The position numbers and the translations under genes are program-made. A stretch of 64,000 nt of DNA from Chitinophagaceae bacterium (GTDB lineage Bacteria > Bacteroidota > Bacteroidia > Chitinophagales > Chitinophagaceae): NCBI GenBank assembly GCA_017307755.1, contig JAFKGQ010000012.1, forward strand, positions 124,001 to 188,000, given 5' to 3'. Positions 24,437 to 33,842 of the stretch are shown here, piece by piece. How positions within the stretch are numbered: the first letter of the stretch is position 1; every line of letters starts with the position of its first letter. A model generated the notes under the pieces. The model made no database searches, was not told the origin of the DNA, and saw only the letters and a program-made list of their open reading frames with translations.

Positions 24437-26629
24437 TTAGTCCGGTAATGCAAAGGCCATAATCATCCCGGCAGGATGGGTTTTATCGCCGGCTACAGAA
24501 ACTGCGATGTATTGTTTACCGCCTACCATATACGAGGACGGCGAGGAAGATGAAAATGACGGCAGCGTATACTCCCATATTAGTTTGCCCGTCTTCTTGT
24601 CGTAGGCTTGCAACTTTTTATCATGCCCGCCGCCGAGGATGACCAGCCCTCCGCCGGTGACGATCGGGCCTGGTGAACCGGTGGACCCCGTAGAAGGAGC
24701 GCCTTTTTTTTGCTGCTCTTCAAGGTTGCCTGCGGGAACGGTCCACAAATAGTCCCCGGTACTCAGGTCGATGGCATTCAAGGTGCCGTAAGGCGGCTTG
24801 ATAGAGGGACGGCCTTGCAGGTCACGCAGTTGATAATAGGCGAGGGTGTTGAGATATATTACACTGGTGTCCTTATGTGATGTGTCGTCTTTGACCAGTG
24901 AGTTCGTCGTACGGTTATGCCGGATTTCATTCAGATCATAGTCATTGGGTATCGAAGGATCCCTTCTTTTTTCAAAAAGGAAGTCGATAACAGCCTTTTC
25001 CTTACCGTTCAGTATCCGGGCAAATGGGGGCATTTTACCTCCGCCTTCGCGTACCCTTTTCAGCGCCTGCTCTTCCGACATCCTTTTATTCAAGCCGATC
25101 AGCGACGGGTACAGGGGTTCGCTGCCGGTCCTGTCCGGCTTGTGGCATGATGCGCAATAGGTGATATAGACTGCCCTTCCGTCCACGTGCGCTTCTTCTT
25201 TACCGGACAATTTGGAGTTGTCGATCCTGACGAGATGATCTATCTCGGGAGATTCGTTTGATTTCAGATAGATCACGCCTGTGGTGGGGTCGTAAGCGGC
25301 GCCGCCCCATTCCGAGCCGCCGATGGTGCCGGGAAAATTGATGGAACCCTTCAGGGAGGGCGGTGTAAAGAGGCCGTCATTTCTTGAACGTCTGAGTAAC
25401 TGTACCAGCGAGTCGTGCGCTTCAGGTGAAAAGCCGGAAAGGTCGTCTTCCGTCAAAGTCTGGCGGGCATAGGGTTTGGGTTTTAGGGGGAAGGGCTGTG
25501 TAGGAGAGGCTTTCTCGCCTGGAACATCGGAGGCCGGCACCGGCCGTTCCTCTATGGGGAACAACGATTCGCCGGTTTCGCGATTGAGCACATACAGAAA
25601 ACCCACCTTGGAGGTTTGCGCCACTGCATCGATCTTCTTCCCATCGCGGGTCAGGGTCACCAGGTTGGGAGGTGCGGGCAGATCATAGTCCCACAGGTCG
25701 TGGTGAATGGTCTGAAAATGCCAGATATATTTACCTGTCTTTGCGTCCAGCGCGACCACGCTGTTCCCAAAGAGATTTTGACCTTCGCGGTCGGCGCCAT
25801 AGAAATCATAGGCCGGTGAGCCTGTGGCAAGGAATACCATGCCTCTTTTCCCGTCCACGCTCATGCCGCCCCAGTCGTTGGCGCCGCCCGCGTACTTCCA
25901 GGCATCTTTCGGCCATGTTTCATAGCCGAATTCGCCCGGCAGGGGAATGGTGTGGAAGGTCCATACCAGTTTCCCCGTGCGCACATTGTAAGCCCTTACA
26001 TATCCGGGCTGTGCGCCATAGAGTTCCGACACTTCATTACCGATGATGATCAGGTCCTGGTATATGATGCCGGGAGAAGTGGGTTTTATTGAAATTAATT
26101 TTGGATCATCTCTTATACCCACATTCATGCTTACCCAACCGCTGTCTCCAAAATCAGGGATGACCTTGCCTGTCCCGGCATTGACGGCAAACAGACGGTC
26201 GCCTCCTGTGAAAAGGATCCGTTTGTCTTTGCCCAGGGAGTCCTCCCAGTAGGTCACACCCCGGAAGGAGCCGCCGCCGGGGCCGCCATCGAAGGGGTCG
26301 AACCCCCATATCTTCCGGCCTGTCCTGGCGTCGAGGGCATAGATCCTGTGCCGGGCGGACGCGGTGTACATCACTCCGTCCACGATGATGGGATTGCACT
26401 GGCTGCCGTTGAAGCGTGAGCCTCCTGCCGCATCGTCGGGATAAAATGTCCAGGCCACCTGCAGTTTGTTCACGTTGTCGGGATTGATCTGGTTAAAGGC
26501 CGAGTAGCTGGTGCTGGCAGCATCTGCTTTGTAGGCGCCCCACGACCTGTCCTTTTCCTCCTGACAGGAAGAACAGAGGATCACTGCCAGGAGAAGACAA
26601 ACATAGTTATTTGATAAGTTCGCGTACAT
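24437..26629 (-). CDS. PQQ-dependent dehydrogenase with inserted cytochrome c domain
   Basis: A 730-residue quinoprotein of the glucose/alcohol dehydrogenase type. The N-terminus ends in LCSSCQEE, so it is a lipoprotein. An eight-bladed propeller carries WDYDLPAPPNL and repeated AxDAxTGKxxW blade motifs (ALDARTGRKIW, ALDAKTGKYIW, AYDKKTGKLIW). A class I cytochrome c domain is inserted near the C-terminal third: Cys492-x2-Cys495-His496, with Met533 in GKMPPF as a likely axial ligand. It would oxidise a sugar or alcohol in the periplasm and pass electrons through haem c. It overlaps the DUF4380 gene by 23 bp. PQQ synthesis genes are not in the window; ccmE and ccmF lie just beyond the operon. 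Confidence 0.9.
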   Translation of the reverse strand: MYANLSNNYVCLLLAVILCSSCQEEKDRSWGAYKADAASTSYSAFNQINPDNVNKLQVAWTFYPDDAAGGSRFNGSQCNPIIVDGVMYTASARHRIYALDARTGRKIWGFDPFDGGPGGGSFRGVTYWEDSLGKDKRILFTGGDRLFAVNAGTGKVIPDFGDSGWVSMNVGIRDDPKLISIKPTSPGIIYQDLIIIGNEVSELYGAQPGYVRAYNVRTGKLVWTFHTIPLPGEFGYETWPKDAWKYAGGANDWGGMSVDGKRGMVFLATGSPAYDFYGADREGQNLFGNSVVALDAKTGKYIWHFQTIHHDLWDYDLPAPPNLVTLTRDGKKIDAVAQTSKVGFLYVLNRETGESLFPIEERPVPASDVPGEKASPTQPFPLKPKPYARQTLTEDDLSGFSPEAHDSLVQLLRRSRNDGLFTPPSLKGSINFPGTIGGSEWGGAAYDPTTGVIYLKSNESPEIDHLVRIDNSKLSGKEEAHVDGRAVYITYCASCHKPDRTGSEPLYPSLIGLNKRMSEEQALKRVREGGGKMPPFARILNGKEKAVIDFLFEKRRDPSIPNDYDLNEIRHNRTTNSLVKDDTSHKDTSVIYLNTLAYYQLRDLQGRPSIKPPYGTLNAIDLSTGDYLWTVPAGNLEEQQKKGAPSTGSTGSPGPIVTGGGLVILGGGHDKKLQAYDKKTGKLIWEYTLPSFSSSSPSSYMVGGKQYIAVSVAGDKTHPAGMIMAFALPD

Positions 26630-27527
26630 ATTCGATTAGTTTCGGGTTGCCGGACGCTGGTTTAATATCGCCGGGAAGTTTTCTTAAAAACCATTGCATA
26701 GTCCATGAGAATGATTGCCCGGGCTGAAGTTCGGTGTAGGCGCCCTGGTGTTCGATCTCCACGTAACTTTTTTGGGGAACGGATCTATTGGCGTACAATT
26801 CCACTTCGCCTTCTTTCGGGGCTGTCGATCCAAAAGGAATATCGGGAAATTTTTTGATAAGAATGATATCTCCATTGACCTCAGCAAACCAGCCTTCGCC
26901 GCCGTCCGTGTAAATCTGCGAATCACCCCGGGCGGGTATTTTTTTCTGGTCGTAGATATACCAGCAGATGCCGTTGTCGATCCGGGTCTGGGGTATCAGT
27001 CCGCCGCGGAGGGTGTCCTTACCCATGGGAAAGAACGCAAAGCCGCCGGGATGCACCCTGGTCACTTCCCAGGGCGCCACTTTTCTGACAGCACCGGAAT
27101 GGTTGCTGATGACATACACAAGGTTATAAAGCCCTTTTTTGGGGTCTGCCGAGAATATCTTGGTAACGGCCAACCCTGTTTTGGGATCGGCCGGACCATC
27201 CATTTTTATTTTGCTGTCTTCCAGCCGTGTAGTGTAGGGTTTGTTGTCCCACTCCGCTGGTGGCGGCCAGTTCCAGTCGCTTTGCGGGCTGGGCCAAAAG
27301 GTCGAGCCCCAATTATAGTTGTTCACCATACTGTCGGTGAGAAAATTCGTACCTTCTATCGTAAGGTGCGTGATCCTTCCCCCGTTGGAGGGATCGATAC
27401 CCATCGACTGCCCCTTGAGGCTGCTGAGTTCATACCGGACACCCTTTTTAACAGGCAATGTCCTCTGTGGCATGCAGACCGCCGGAATAAGAGCACAGCA
27501 ACCCGCCAACCACCATTTAAATTTCAT
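26607..27527 (-). CDS. DUF4380-like (mutarotase-fold) exported protein
   Basis: A 306-residue protein with a Sec signal peptide (KFKWWLAGCCALIPAVC). The pattern, strand-rich with GINP-like MGIDPSNGGRITHLTIEG, a Trp-rich STFWPSPQSDWNWPP block and VHPGGFAFFPMG, matches what I recall of DUF4380, a group related to aldose-1-epimerases (galactose mutarotase fold). If so it could interconvert sugar anomers for the following dehydrogenase; that role is inference. It starts 18 bp after susD and overlaps the PQQ dehydrogenase start by 23 bp, so it is firmly part of the operon. Confidence 0.7.
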   Translation of the reverse strand: MKFKWWLAGCCALIPAVCMPQRTLPVKKGVRYELSSLKGQSMGIDPSNGGRITHLTIEGTNFLTDSMVNNYNWGSTFWPSPQSDWNWPPPAEWDNKPYTTRLEDSKIKMDGPADPKTGLAVTKIFSADPKKGLYNLVYVISNHSGAVRKVAPWEVTRVHPGGFAFFPMGKDTLRGGLIPQTRIDNGICWYIYDQKKIPARGDSQIYTDGGEGWFAEVNGDIILIKKFPDIPFGSTAPKEGEVELYANRSVPQKSYVEIEHQGAYTELQPGQSFSWTMQWFLRKLPGDIKPASGNPKLIEYVRELIK

Positions 27528-27545
27528 ACGTTATTTTGGGATTTA

Positions 27546-29147
27546 TTAGTTCCAGTCATTTGCTACGTCATTAGCCACATCCTTGTTGGATTGTCTTTCG
27601 CCCAATGGAATGGGCAGCAGTTCATGTTTGTCTTCGAAAGCATGCTGAGCCGAGCCCGATGGCGGACGCTCTGTATTCATCGTTTGTTTGGCTATGCCCC
27701 ATCTCCTGAGATCGAACCACCTTGACTGTTCGCCCGCCAGTTCGATCTGCCGCTCTCTCCTCAGCGCAACCCGGGCATCGGCCTGGTCAAGTGAAATAGG
27801 GTAGTTCACTGCCATGACGGAGGGCCTGTTCCTGACGTCATTGATCAGCCCTATCGCTGCCGGCAGCCTGATACCCTGTTCGATATAACATTCGGCCAGC
27901 ATGAGCTTTACATCCGCATAGCGTACTACATGGGTGTTGATACCGCTCATGGGAGCCTGCGTAAATTGCTGGAATTCGTAAGGTTCATATTTTCTCCAGG
28001 TGGTAGGCAGGGGAGGGGGAACGCCTTGAAATATCTGTTGGTCCGAGTAAAGCATTGGGCCGCTGGCACAATGATCGCAGATGGTTTCGTCACCGCCCGA
28101 GCCCGGAGAGCCATAATAGGTCAGCGGAGCGCGTGGATCCAGGTACGGCGTGCCGGATACAGGATTGGGATATGAATAGGCTGACACCTGCGCATCGGAA
28201 ACAACGACATTATACCAGTCGTTAAAACCATACTCCTGGGCCCTTCCCGTATGTGCGGTCTTCCCATCTGCCCCTTCCCATCCGCCAAACATATAATATT
28301 GGGTATTTGGTGTTGTATATACATGGTTTACCGCGAATACCACTTCCGGGGAATTGATATTGTCTTCCGAGAACAGATGATCAAAGCTGGGGTCCAGACT
28401 ATAGTTAAAGGGAGGTTGGGTCAGTTTTTCAAACTGTTGTGCGGCGAGATCGTACTTATGTTGCGAGAGATAGACTTTTCCCAGGAAGGCTATAGCCGCC
28501 CCCTGTGTGGCGCGGCCGCGATCTTCGGCATCATTCGTATATACCACAGGCAGGTCGGGGATCGCCGCGGTAAAATCGTCTTCTACCACTTTCCATACGT
28601 CCTGTACCGAAGCCCGGGGCTCCGCATTGCGAAGTGATGCGTCAAAATCCATTTTTAGCGGTACGCGGCCCCAGCAGGATACAAGATAGTAGTAGCCAAA
28701 GCCCCGTAGCCAGCGTGCTTCCGCGATGTACTGTTTTTTCAGAGCGGCTTCGTCTGCACCGTCGGGCTTCCAGTTCTCATCCATTACTTTAAGCGCCAGG
28801 TTAGCCCGGAAGATCATCCGGTACAAGGATGCCCACATCATGACGATGTCATCATTGTTGTTGGTAAAGCTGTAATCGGCCAGCTGCAATTCCGTACCCA
28901 CCAGCGAGAATGCGGGCGAAGCGTCGTTGGCCAGCAGATCGAAGTTGAAATACCACTCGCGGGACATCATGCCTCCGTTGTTGAATACAGCATACGTTGC
29001 AATGATCGCTTCGTTAAATTGTTTTTTCGATTTGAAATAAGTAGTTGCGTCGTACGCATTTTCATTTTTTGTATCCAGCAGGCTCTTGCTGCAGCTCCCG
29101 GAGAGGATCAGGGCAGCAGAGAGAACCGAAATTATTTTTGTTTTCAT
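27546..29147 (-). CDS. SusD/RagB-family outer-membrane lipoprotein
   Basis: A 533-residue surface lipoprotein that caps the SusC channel and binds the incoming nutrient. The lipobox is LSGSC with Cys19. The N-terminal SusD domain (ATTYFKSKKQFNEAIIATYAVF) and the TPR-like repeats (EARWLRGFGYYYLVSCWG, AAIAFLGKVYLSQHKYDLA) are typical; the C-terminal RagB part ends with RRERQIELAGEQSRWFDLRRWG, the family's most conserved stretch. It lies 38 bp after susC. Ligand specificity cannot be read, but the downstream enzymes suggest a sugar or amino sugar derivative. Confidence 0.93.
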   Translation of the reverse strand: MKTKIISVLSAALILSGSCSKSLLDTKNENAYDATTYFKSKKQFNEAIIATYAVFNNGGMMSREWYFNFDLLANDASPAFSLVGTELQLADYSFTNNNDDIVMMWASLYRMIFRANLALKVMDENWKPDGADEAALKKQYIAEARWLRGFGYYYLVSCWGRVPLKMDFDASLRNAEPRASVQDVWKVVEDDFTAAIPDLPVVYTNDAEDRGRATQGAAIAFLGKVYLSQHKYDLAAQQFEKLTQPPFNYSLDPSFDHLFSEDNINSPEVVFAVNHVYTTPNTQYYMFGGWEGADGKTAHTGRAQEYGFNDWYNVVVSDAQVSAYSYPNPVSGTPYLDPRAPLTYYGSPGSGGDETICDHCASGPMLYSDQQIFQGVPPPLPTTWRKYEPYEFQQFTQAPMSGINTHVVRYADVKLMLAECYIEQGIRLPAAIGLINDVRNRPSVMAVNYPISLDQADARVALRRERQIELAGEQSRWFDLRRWGIAKQTMNTERPPSGSAQHAFEDKHELLPIPLGERQSNKDVANDVANDWN

Positions 29148-29185
29148 CTTTTTAATTTTTTGGCTGAATCTTCATGAATGGATGG

Positions 29186-32100
29186 TTAAAATATAACTCT
29201 TGCGCCTATCTGGAAACTGCGTGAGTGAGGGTAACCGCCTACATCCACGCCGCGGGTAAAGATACCTCCCCCTACCTCCGGGTCGAACCCGGTGTATTTT
29301 GTAAAGGTGAACAGGTTTTGAGCCGTGACATAGATCCTGAGACTGGAAAAAGTATTATGGGTCGTCAGCTTCAGCCTATCCGAAGGGAAGGTGTAACCCA
29401 GGGTCACATTCCGTACCCGGAGATAGGCCCCATTCTCCACATACCAGGAAGAGACGCGCTGCAGATTGCTGGGTACATGCTGCCCGATGCGGGAAATGTC
29501 CGTGACGTCGCCGGGTTTTTGCCAGCGATCGAGTATATCCACTTTCCCGTTGAACGGCAGGGCAAATCCTTTCATATAGTAGTTAAGGCCGTTGATGAGA
29601 TCCACGCCACCCAGGCCCTGGAGGCCGATCATCAGATCCAGTTTCTTCCAGGACAGGCCGATGTTGCCGCCATAGCTCCACTTCGGAATGGGATTGCCGA
29701 TGACGGTCTGGTCCGCATCGGTTACTCTGCCGTCCCCGTTGATGTCTTTGTAGATCCGGTCGCCAGGCGCAAGACCATTCTGATACACCGCATTGGGATC
29801 TCCTGTTTTTTGCCGGGCAATGGCGTTGTATTTCTCGATGTCTTTGTCGTCGATGGCCACATGGTCATATACGAACCCATAGAACGCTCCGATAGTAGAG
29901 CCTACGTCGGTGATAGTGGAGTTGGGAACATCGAAGAAGCTGCCGTCATGAATAGGCACTGCACCTTGCGTACCGAGAGAGGTAACCCGGTTGATATTAT
30001 AGGAGACATTCAGGCTGACGTTGTAGGAAAAGTCGCCTGCACGGTTGGCAAACCCGGCTGTGACTTCGAAACCCCGGTTGTAAGCAGAAGCCGCGTTGAT
30101 CAGCTGCTGGTTGCCCGCACCGGAAACACCTCCATAGCCGGTGGAATAGGGCAGAGGTACCTTCACCAGCAAGTCGCGGTTGTCCCTGTTGTAATAGCCT
30201 ACGCTCAGCATAAGCTTGTTTTTGAGAAATCCCGCATCGATGCCGATGTCGGTGGAATAGGTAGTTTCCCATTTCAGGTTGGGAGTGAAAGGAATGGCCA
30301 CGGTAGCGCCGTTTACAAGGGTTTCGTTGGGCCCCAGGGGATATACCACGGTATTGTTGGCGCCCGTCCATACATTCGACTGATAGGCATATCCGTCTAT
30401 GTTCGAGTTACCCGTCTTACCCCAGCTGCCGCGGAGCTTTAGCTCGGAAATAAAGGACTGTTTGGGCATAAAAGGTTCATCGGATAACCGCCAGGCCAGG
30501 CCAACTGAAGGAAAATAACCTACGCGGTACCTGGGTGCAAACAGGGAAGTGGCATCCTTCCGGATTGTTCCCGAGAGAATGTATTTTTCGTTCAGGGTGT
30601 AGTTCAAACGGCCGAAATAGGAAATGAACCGTTCGGATGAATTGGCGCTGGCAAGCTTGATCGCTGAGGTCTTCGCCGCACCGATCTGATGGATATCACT
30701 GTTGGCGAAATCGCTGCCGGTGAGGTTTACCGACCGTAAAAGGCCGGCATTGTTGTAGGACATGCCGGCGGTGAGGCTTAAGCCATGTATACCGAAGGTC
30801 TTGTCGTAGTTGAAGTAGTTCTCGAAAATATATCCGAGCGTATAGAAATAGGATTCGCTGATCTGGCTTTGTGTGACCAGTTGGTTTGCCGCGTAGGTGG
30901 GATTGAAATTATAGCTTTGTTCAAAATCGTAGGTGATCCCCATTTGCGACCGGAACTTCAGCCCGCTGAATAGCTGCGCTTCGCCGTACAATTGCAGATA
31001 GTTGTTGAATCCGCGATCCTTGACGTCCCGGAGGGAAGGTTGGATCAGAGGGTTCCGGCTGTCATTCGCATCCTTTGCGCTGGTGGCGATGCCAAAGCCG
31101 CCAAGAAGATTGGTGGAATCGTACACCGGAATATACGGCGGCATCCGCAACCCATCTACCAGATTGGCTGCCTGCCCTCTGTTCAAACGATAGCGGATAT
31201 TAAGCTGCTGGCCGAACTTAAATATTTTACCTACTTTTTCTTCCAGGTTCACCCGGAGGTTTAATCGCTGGAAATCCCTTCCGATGACTTGCCCGGACTG
31301 CTTGGTATATCCAGCCGAAATATTGTAGTTCATCGTTTCCGAAGAGCCGCCGAGACTCAGATGGTGCTCCTGTATCTTGCCGGTGCGGAACATGACATCC
31401 TGCCAATTCGTCCGGGTCACCAGGGCGTCGGACGAATTCAGGTAAGCGGGAAGGCTGACATCGGGATTATTCTTAAACCATTCTCTGACAATCGTGACGT
31501 ATTGTTCGGCATTCATCAGGTGGAAAGTCTTCCAGGGTCTGGAAAAGCCCACATATCCGTCATAAGCGACTTCGGGTTTCCGGTTCTTCGGGCGGCGTGT
31601 AGTGACGATCACCACCCCATTGGCGCCCTGCGCGCCATAGATGGCCACGGAAGCCGCATCCTTCAGCACAGTGATATCCTGGATATCGTAAGGGCTGATG
31701 GAATTGAAAACTCCGATGTTGCTCTGGATCCCATCGATCACATACAGGGGTGACGTATTGGTGAAGCTGCCTGTTCCCCGTATCACGATGCTGGATCCGG
31801 CGCCGGGACTTCCATCATCGTCCAGCACCTGGACGCCGGCCATCTTGCCCTGTATCAACTGTGATACATTACTGGTGGATACATCTCCGAAGTCTTTGGC
31901 AGTAGCCACGCCTACAGCGCCGGTGAGATCCTTCTTTTTTCGCGTGCCGTATCCCACAACGACCACTTCATTCAGGTCGCCAGCGGAGATCTGCAACGAA
32001 ATATCGATCGAAGTGCGACGATTAACAGGCACTTCCTTTGCGACCAGGCCTGTATAAGTAAAGATCAGTACATCGGTGGGCTCTGCGGAAATCGTATACG

Positions 32101-32572
32101 TGCCATCATCGTTGGAGAGGCTGACCGTGCTCTTCCCTTTTATGGAGATCGTAACACCCGCCAGCGGTTCGCCCCGTTGATTTTGTACACGCCCTTTGAT
32201 CACGATGGGGTCGGGCGTTTCTACCCCGGCCGCGGAAGGGCGGACTTCCGGCGCTGCGGTCCGGAGCTTGATCAGCACCACATTGTCGATGATGGAATAC
32301 GACAATGGCTGACCTTTAAGACAAGCGTTCAAAGCTTCCTGTAATGGAACCCCTTTCACATTGATGGTAACGGGTTTCAATGACCGAAGCGTTTGTTCAT
32401 CCCACATAAACGAAATGCCCGTCTGTCTTCTGATCTCCTTGAATACCTCGCCCAGCGGGGCATTCTTAAAGTTCAAGCTCACATTCTGGGTAAACCCCTT
32501 TGTATTGGCCTGCATGGTAAGGGAAAGGAGCAGGAAGAGCGGCAGTTTCCCGCATAAAGCCGTAAATTGCAT
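29186..32572 (-). CDS. SusC/RagA-family TonB-linked outer-membrane receptor with STN domain
   Basis: A 1128-residue receptor for energy-dependent import across the outer membrane. In order: signal peptide (1-22), STN domain (about 30-105, VSLNFKNAPLGEVFKEI), carboxypeptidase-regulatory-like domain (about 122-200, GRVQNQRGEPLAGVTI), TonB box around LNEVVVVGYG (about 203-212), plug (NVSQLIQGKMAGVQV, then YVIDGIQ), and the 22-strand barrel with the C-terminal Phe. The STN domain is the part that signals to a FecR anti-sigma factor, and the fecR and sigma genes lie directly upstream, so the receptor probably induces its own operon when it binds ligand. Confidence 0.95.
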   Translation of the reverse strand: MQFTALCGKLPLFLLLSLTMQANTKGFTQNVSLNFKNAPLGEVFKEIRRQTGISFMWDEQTLRSLKPVTINVKGVPLQEALNACLKGQPLSYSIIDNVVLIKLRTAAPEVRPSAAGVETPDPIVIKGRVQNQRGEPLAGVTISIKGKSTVSLSNDDGTYTISAEPTDVLIFTYTGLVAKEVPVNRRTSIDISLQISAGDLNEVVVVGYGTRKKKDLTGAVGVATAKDFGDVSTSNVSQLIQGKMAGVQVLDDDGSPGAGSSIVIRGTGSFTNTSPLYVIDGIQSNIGVFNSISPYDIQDITVLKDAASVAIYGAQGANGVVIVTTRRPKNRKPEVAYDGYVGFSRPWKTFHLMNAEQYVTIVREWFKNNPDVSLPAYLNSSDALVTRTNWQDVMFRTGKIQEHHLSLGGSSETMNYNISAGYTKQSGQVIGRDFQRLNLRVNLEEKVGKIFKFGQQLNIRYRLNRGQAANLVDGLRMPPYIPVYDSTNLLGGFGIATSAKDANDSRNPLIQPSLRDVKDRGFNNYLQLYGEAQLFSGLKFRSQMGITYDFEQSYNFNPTYAANQLVTQSQISESYFYTLGYIFENYFNYDKTFGIHGLSLTAGMSYNNAGLLRSVNLTGSDFANSDIHQIGAAKTSAIKLASANSSERFISYFGRLNYTLNEKYILSGTIRKDATSLFAPRYRVGYFPSVGLAWRLSDEPFMPKQSFISELKLRGSWGKTGNSNIDGYAYQSNVWTGANNTVVYPLGPNETLVNGATVAIPFTPNLKWETTYSTDIGIDAGFLKNKLMLSVGYYNRDNRDLLVKVPLPYSTGYGGVSGAGNQQLINAASAYNRGFEVTAGFANRAGDFSYNVSLNVSYNINRVTSLGTQGAVPIHDGSFFDVPNSTITDVGSTIGAFYGFVYDHVAIDDKDIEKYNAIARQKTGDPNAVYQNGLAPGDRIYKDINGDGRVTDADQTVIGNPIPKWSYGGNIGLSWKKLDLMIGLQGLGGVDLINGLNYYMKGFALPFNGKVDILDRWQKPGDVTDISRIGQHVPSNLQRVSSWYVENGAYLRVRNVTLGYTFPSDRLKLTTHNTFSSLRIYVTAQNLFTFTKYTGFDPEVGGGIFTRGVDVGGYPHSRSFQIGARVIF

Positions 32573-32627
32573 AAAATTGCAAAGTTTTGGTTTGGTGAAT
32601 AGATGCAGATGTGTATTTATCCCTGGA

Positions 32628-33800
32628 TCACTGGATAATTACTTTCTTTTCTTCGAGCCGGCTTTTGATTCCACTTTCCTGAAGCGCTTTCAGCATAGTC
32701 GACAGATTCACGTTCCTGCTGATCGACCCCCCGAATTTCCGGTCGGGCATATTCCCTTCAAACACTACCTGTATATCGTACCAGCGGGCCATTTGCCTTG
32801 CTAAAGCGCCAATATCCGTGCCTTTCATCATAAAATACTCGTTCTTCCAGGCGACTACAGCCTCTGTGTCGATCTTTTCCTCTACCCGGATATCCGAAGC
32901 GCCGCTGACACTGGCCTGTTCGCCGGGCTTCAGCATAGCCGCCCGGCCGCGGGCATCGCGTACGCGCACGCTGCCTTCCAGCAGGGTCACCTTCATAGCC
33001 GACTCGTCCGCATAGGTATTAACGTTAAAATGGGTGCCCAGGACCTCGGTGGTCAATCCGCGCGAAGACACATAAAACTGCCGATGGGGATCCTTACTAA
33101 CCTCAAAATAGGCTTCGCCTGTAATCTCCACGTTCCGTGCAGAGCCAGTAAACGCCACCGGGTAGCGCATAGAGCTTTCCGCATTCAGCCAGACCCGGGT
33201 GCCGTCTGACAAGATCAGGTGTACTATCCGGCTTCCCCGGGGAACAGTCAGCACATTGTACCGGATCTCCTTCGCGTCTGCCACAGACTCATACACTATG
33301 CCGTCCGCCTCTTTTACTACCCGGGTGTTTCCTTCAAAGGCGATGGTACCATCGGGGATGCTGTCCAGATATAGTTTTTCGCCATTTGTCAGCGTGATGA
33401 GGGCACGGGCCGTCTGTGGCGCTTGTACTTCCCGGACGCTGAGGGCTGCATAAGAGAATTGATCTTTTTTGTTACGGGACGAAAAACTGTGATAAACCGC
33501 GACGCCTGAAAGCAGTAGTAAAATCGCCGCAGCCGCGTGCCACCATTGAACGGACCGGCGGGGTAAATCCAGCACCCTGCCTTTCTCCTGCGCTATCCGT
33601 TGCTGCAGACTGGCAAAAATTTCTTCTCTGATATCTTCGGATGTAGTGGGGACATCAACCCGTATCGTCTCGGTTTCGCCGGGATTGACCGTATCATACC
33701 ACTCATGCAGCATGGCATTTTCCTCGGCGCTCGAGGTGCCTTTCAGGTATTTTTTTGCAAGTTCTCTGATCTCGCTGTCCGTAAGTTTTTTTCTGGTCAC
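32628..33800 (-). CDS. FecR-family anti-sigma factor
   Basis: A 390-residue inner-membrane regulator. The N-terminal cytoplasmic region (RELAKKYLKGTSSAEENAML) would hold the sigma factor; one TM helix lies at about 88-105 (AAAAILLLLSGVAVY); the periplasmic FecR domain (about 185-280) contains VPRGSRIVHLILSDGTRVWL and EVSKDPHRQFYV; the C-terminal DUF4974-type domain (about 318-390) ends VNLSTMLKALQES and should contact the STN domain of SusC. The start codon is GTG. It sits 42 bp after the sigma gene and 55 bp before susC. Confidence 0.93.
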   Translation of the reverse strand: MTRKKLTDSEIRELAKKYLKGTSSAEENAMLHEWYDTVNPGETETIRVDVPTTSEDIREEIFASLQQRIAQEKGRVLDLPRRSVQWWHAAAAILLLLSGVAVYHSFSSRNKKDQFSYAALSVREVQAPQTARALITLTNGEKLYLDSIPDGTIAFEGNTRVVKEADGIVYESVADAKEIRYNVLTVPRGSRIVHLILSDGTRVWLNAESSMRYPVAFTGSARNVEITGEAYFEVSKDPHRQFYVSSRGLTTEVLGTHFNVNTYADESAMKVTLLEGSVRVRDARGRAAMLKPGEQASVSGASDIRVEEKIDTEAVVAWKNEYFMMKGTDIGALARQMARWYDIQVVFEGNMPDRKFGGSISRNVNLSTMLKALQESGIKSRLEEKKVIIQ

Positions 33801-33842
33801 AATAGTATAGAGACACCAGACATGAAGTGGTACGCAGAAAGT

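Noticed and set aside
29225..30442. A 405-codon open frame antisense to the susC gene
   Set aside because: The SusC barrel sequence on the other strand is unambiguous and the antisense product resembles nothing.
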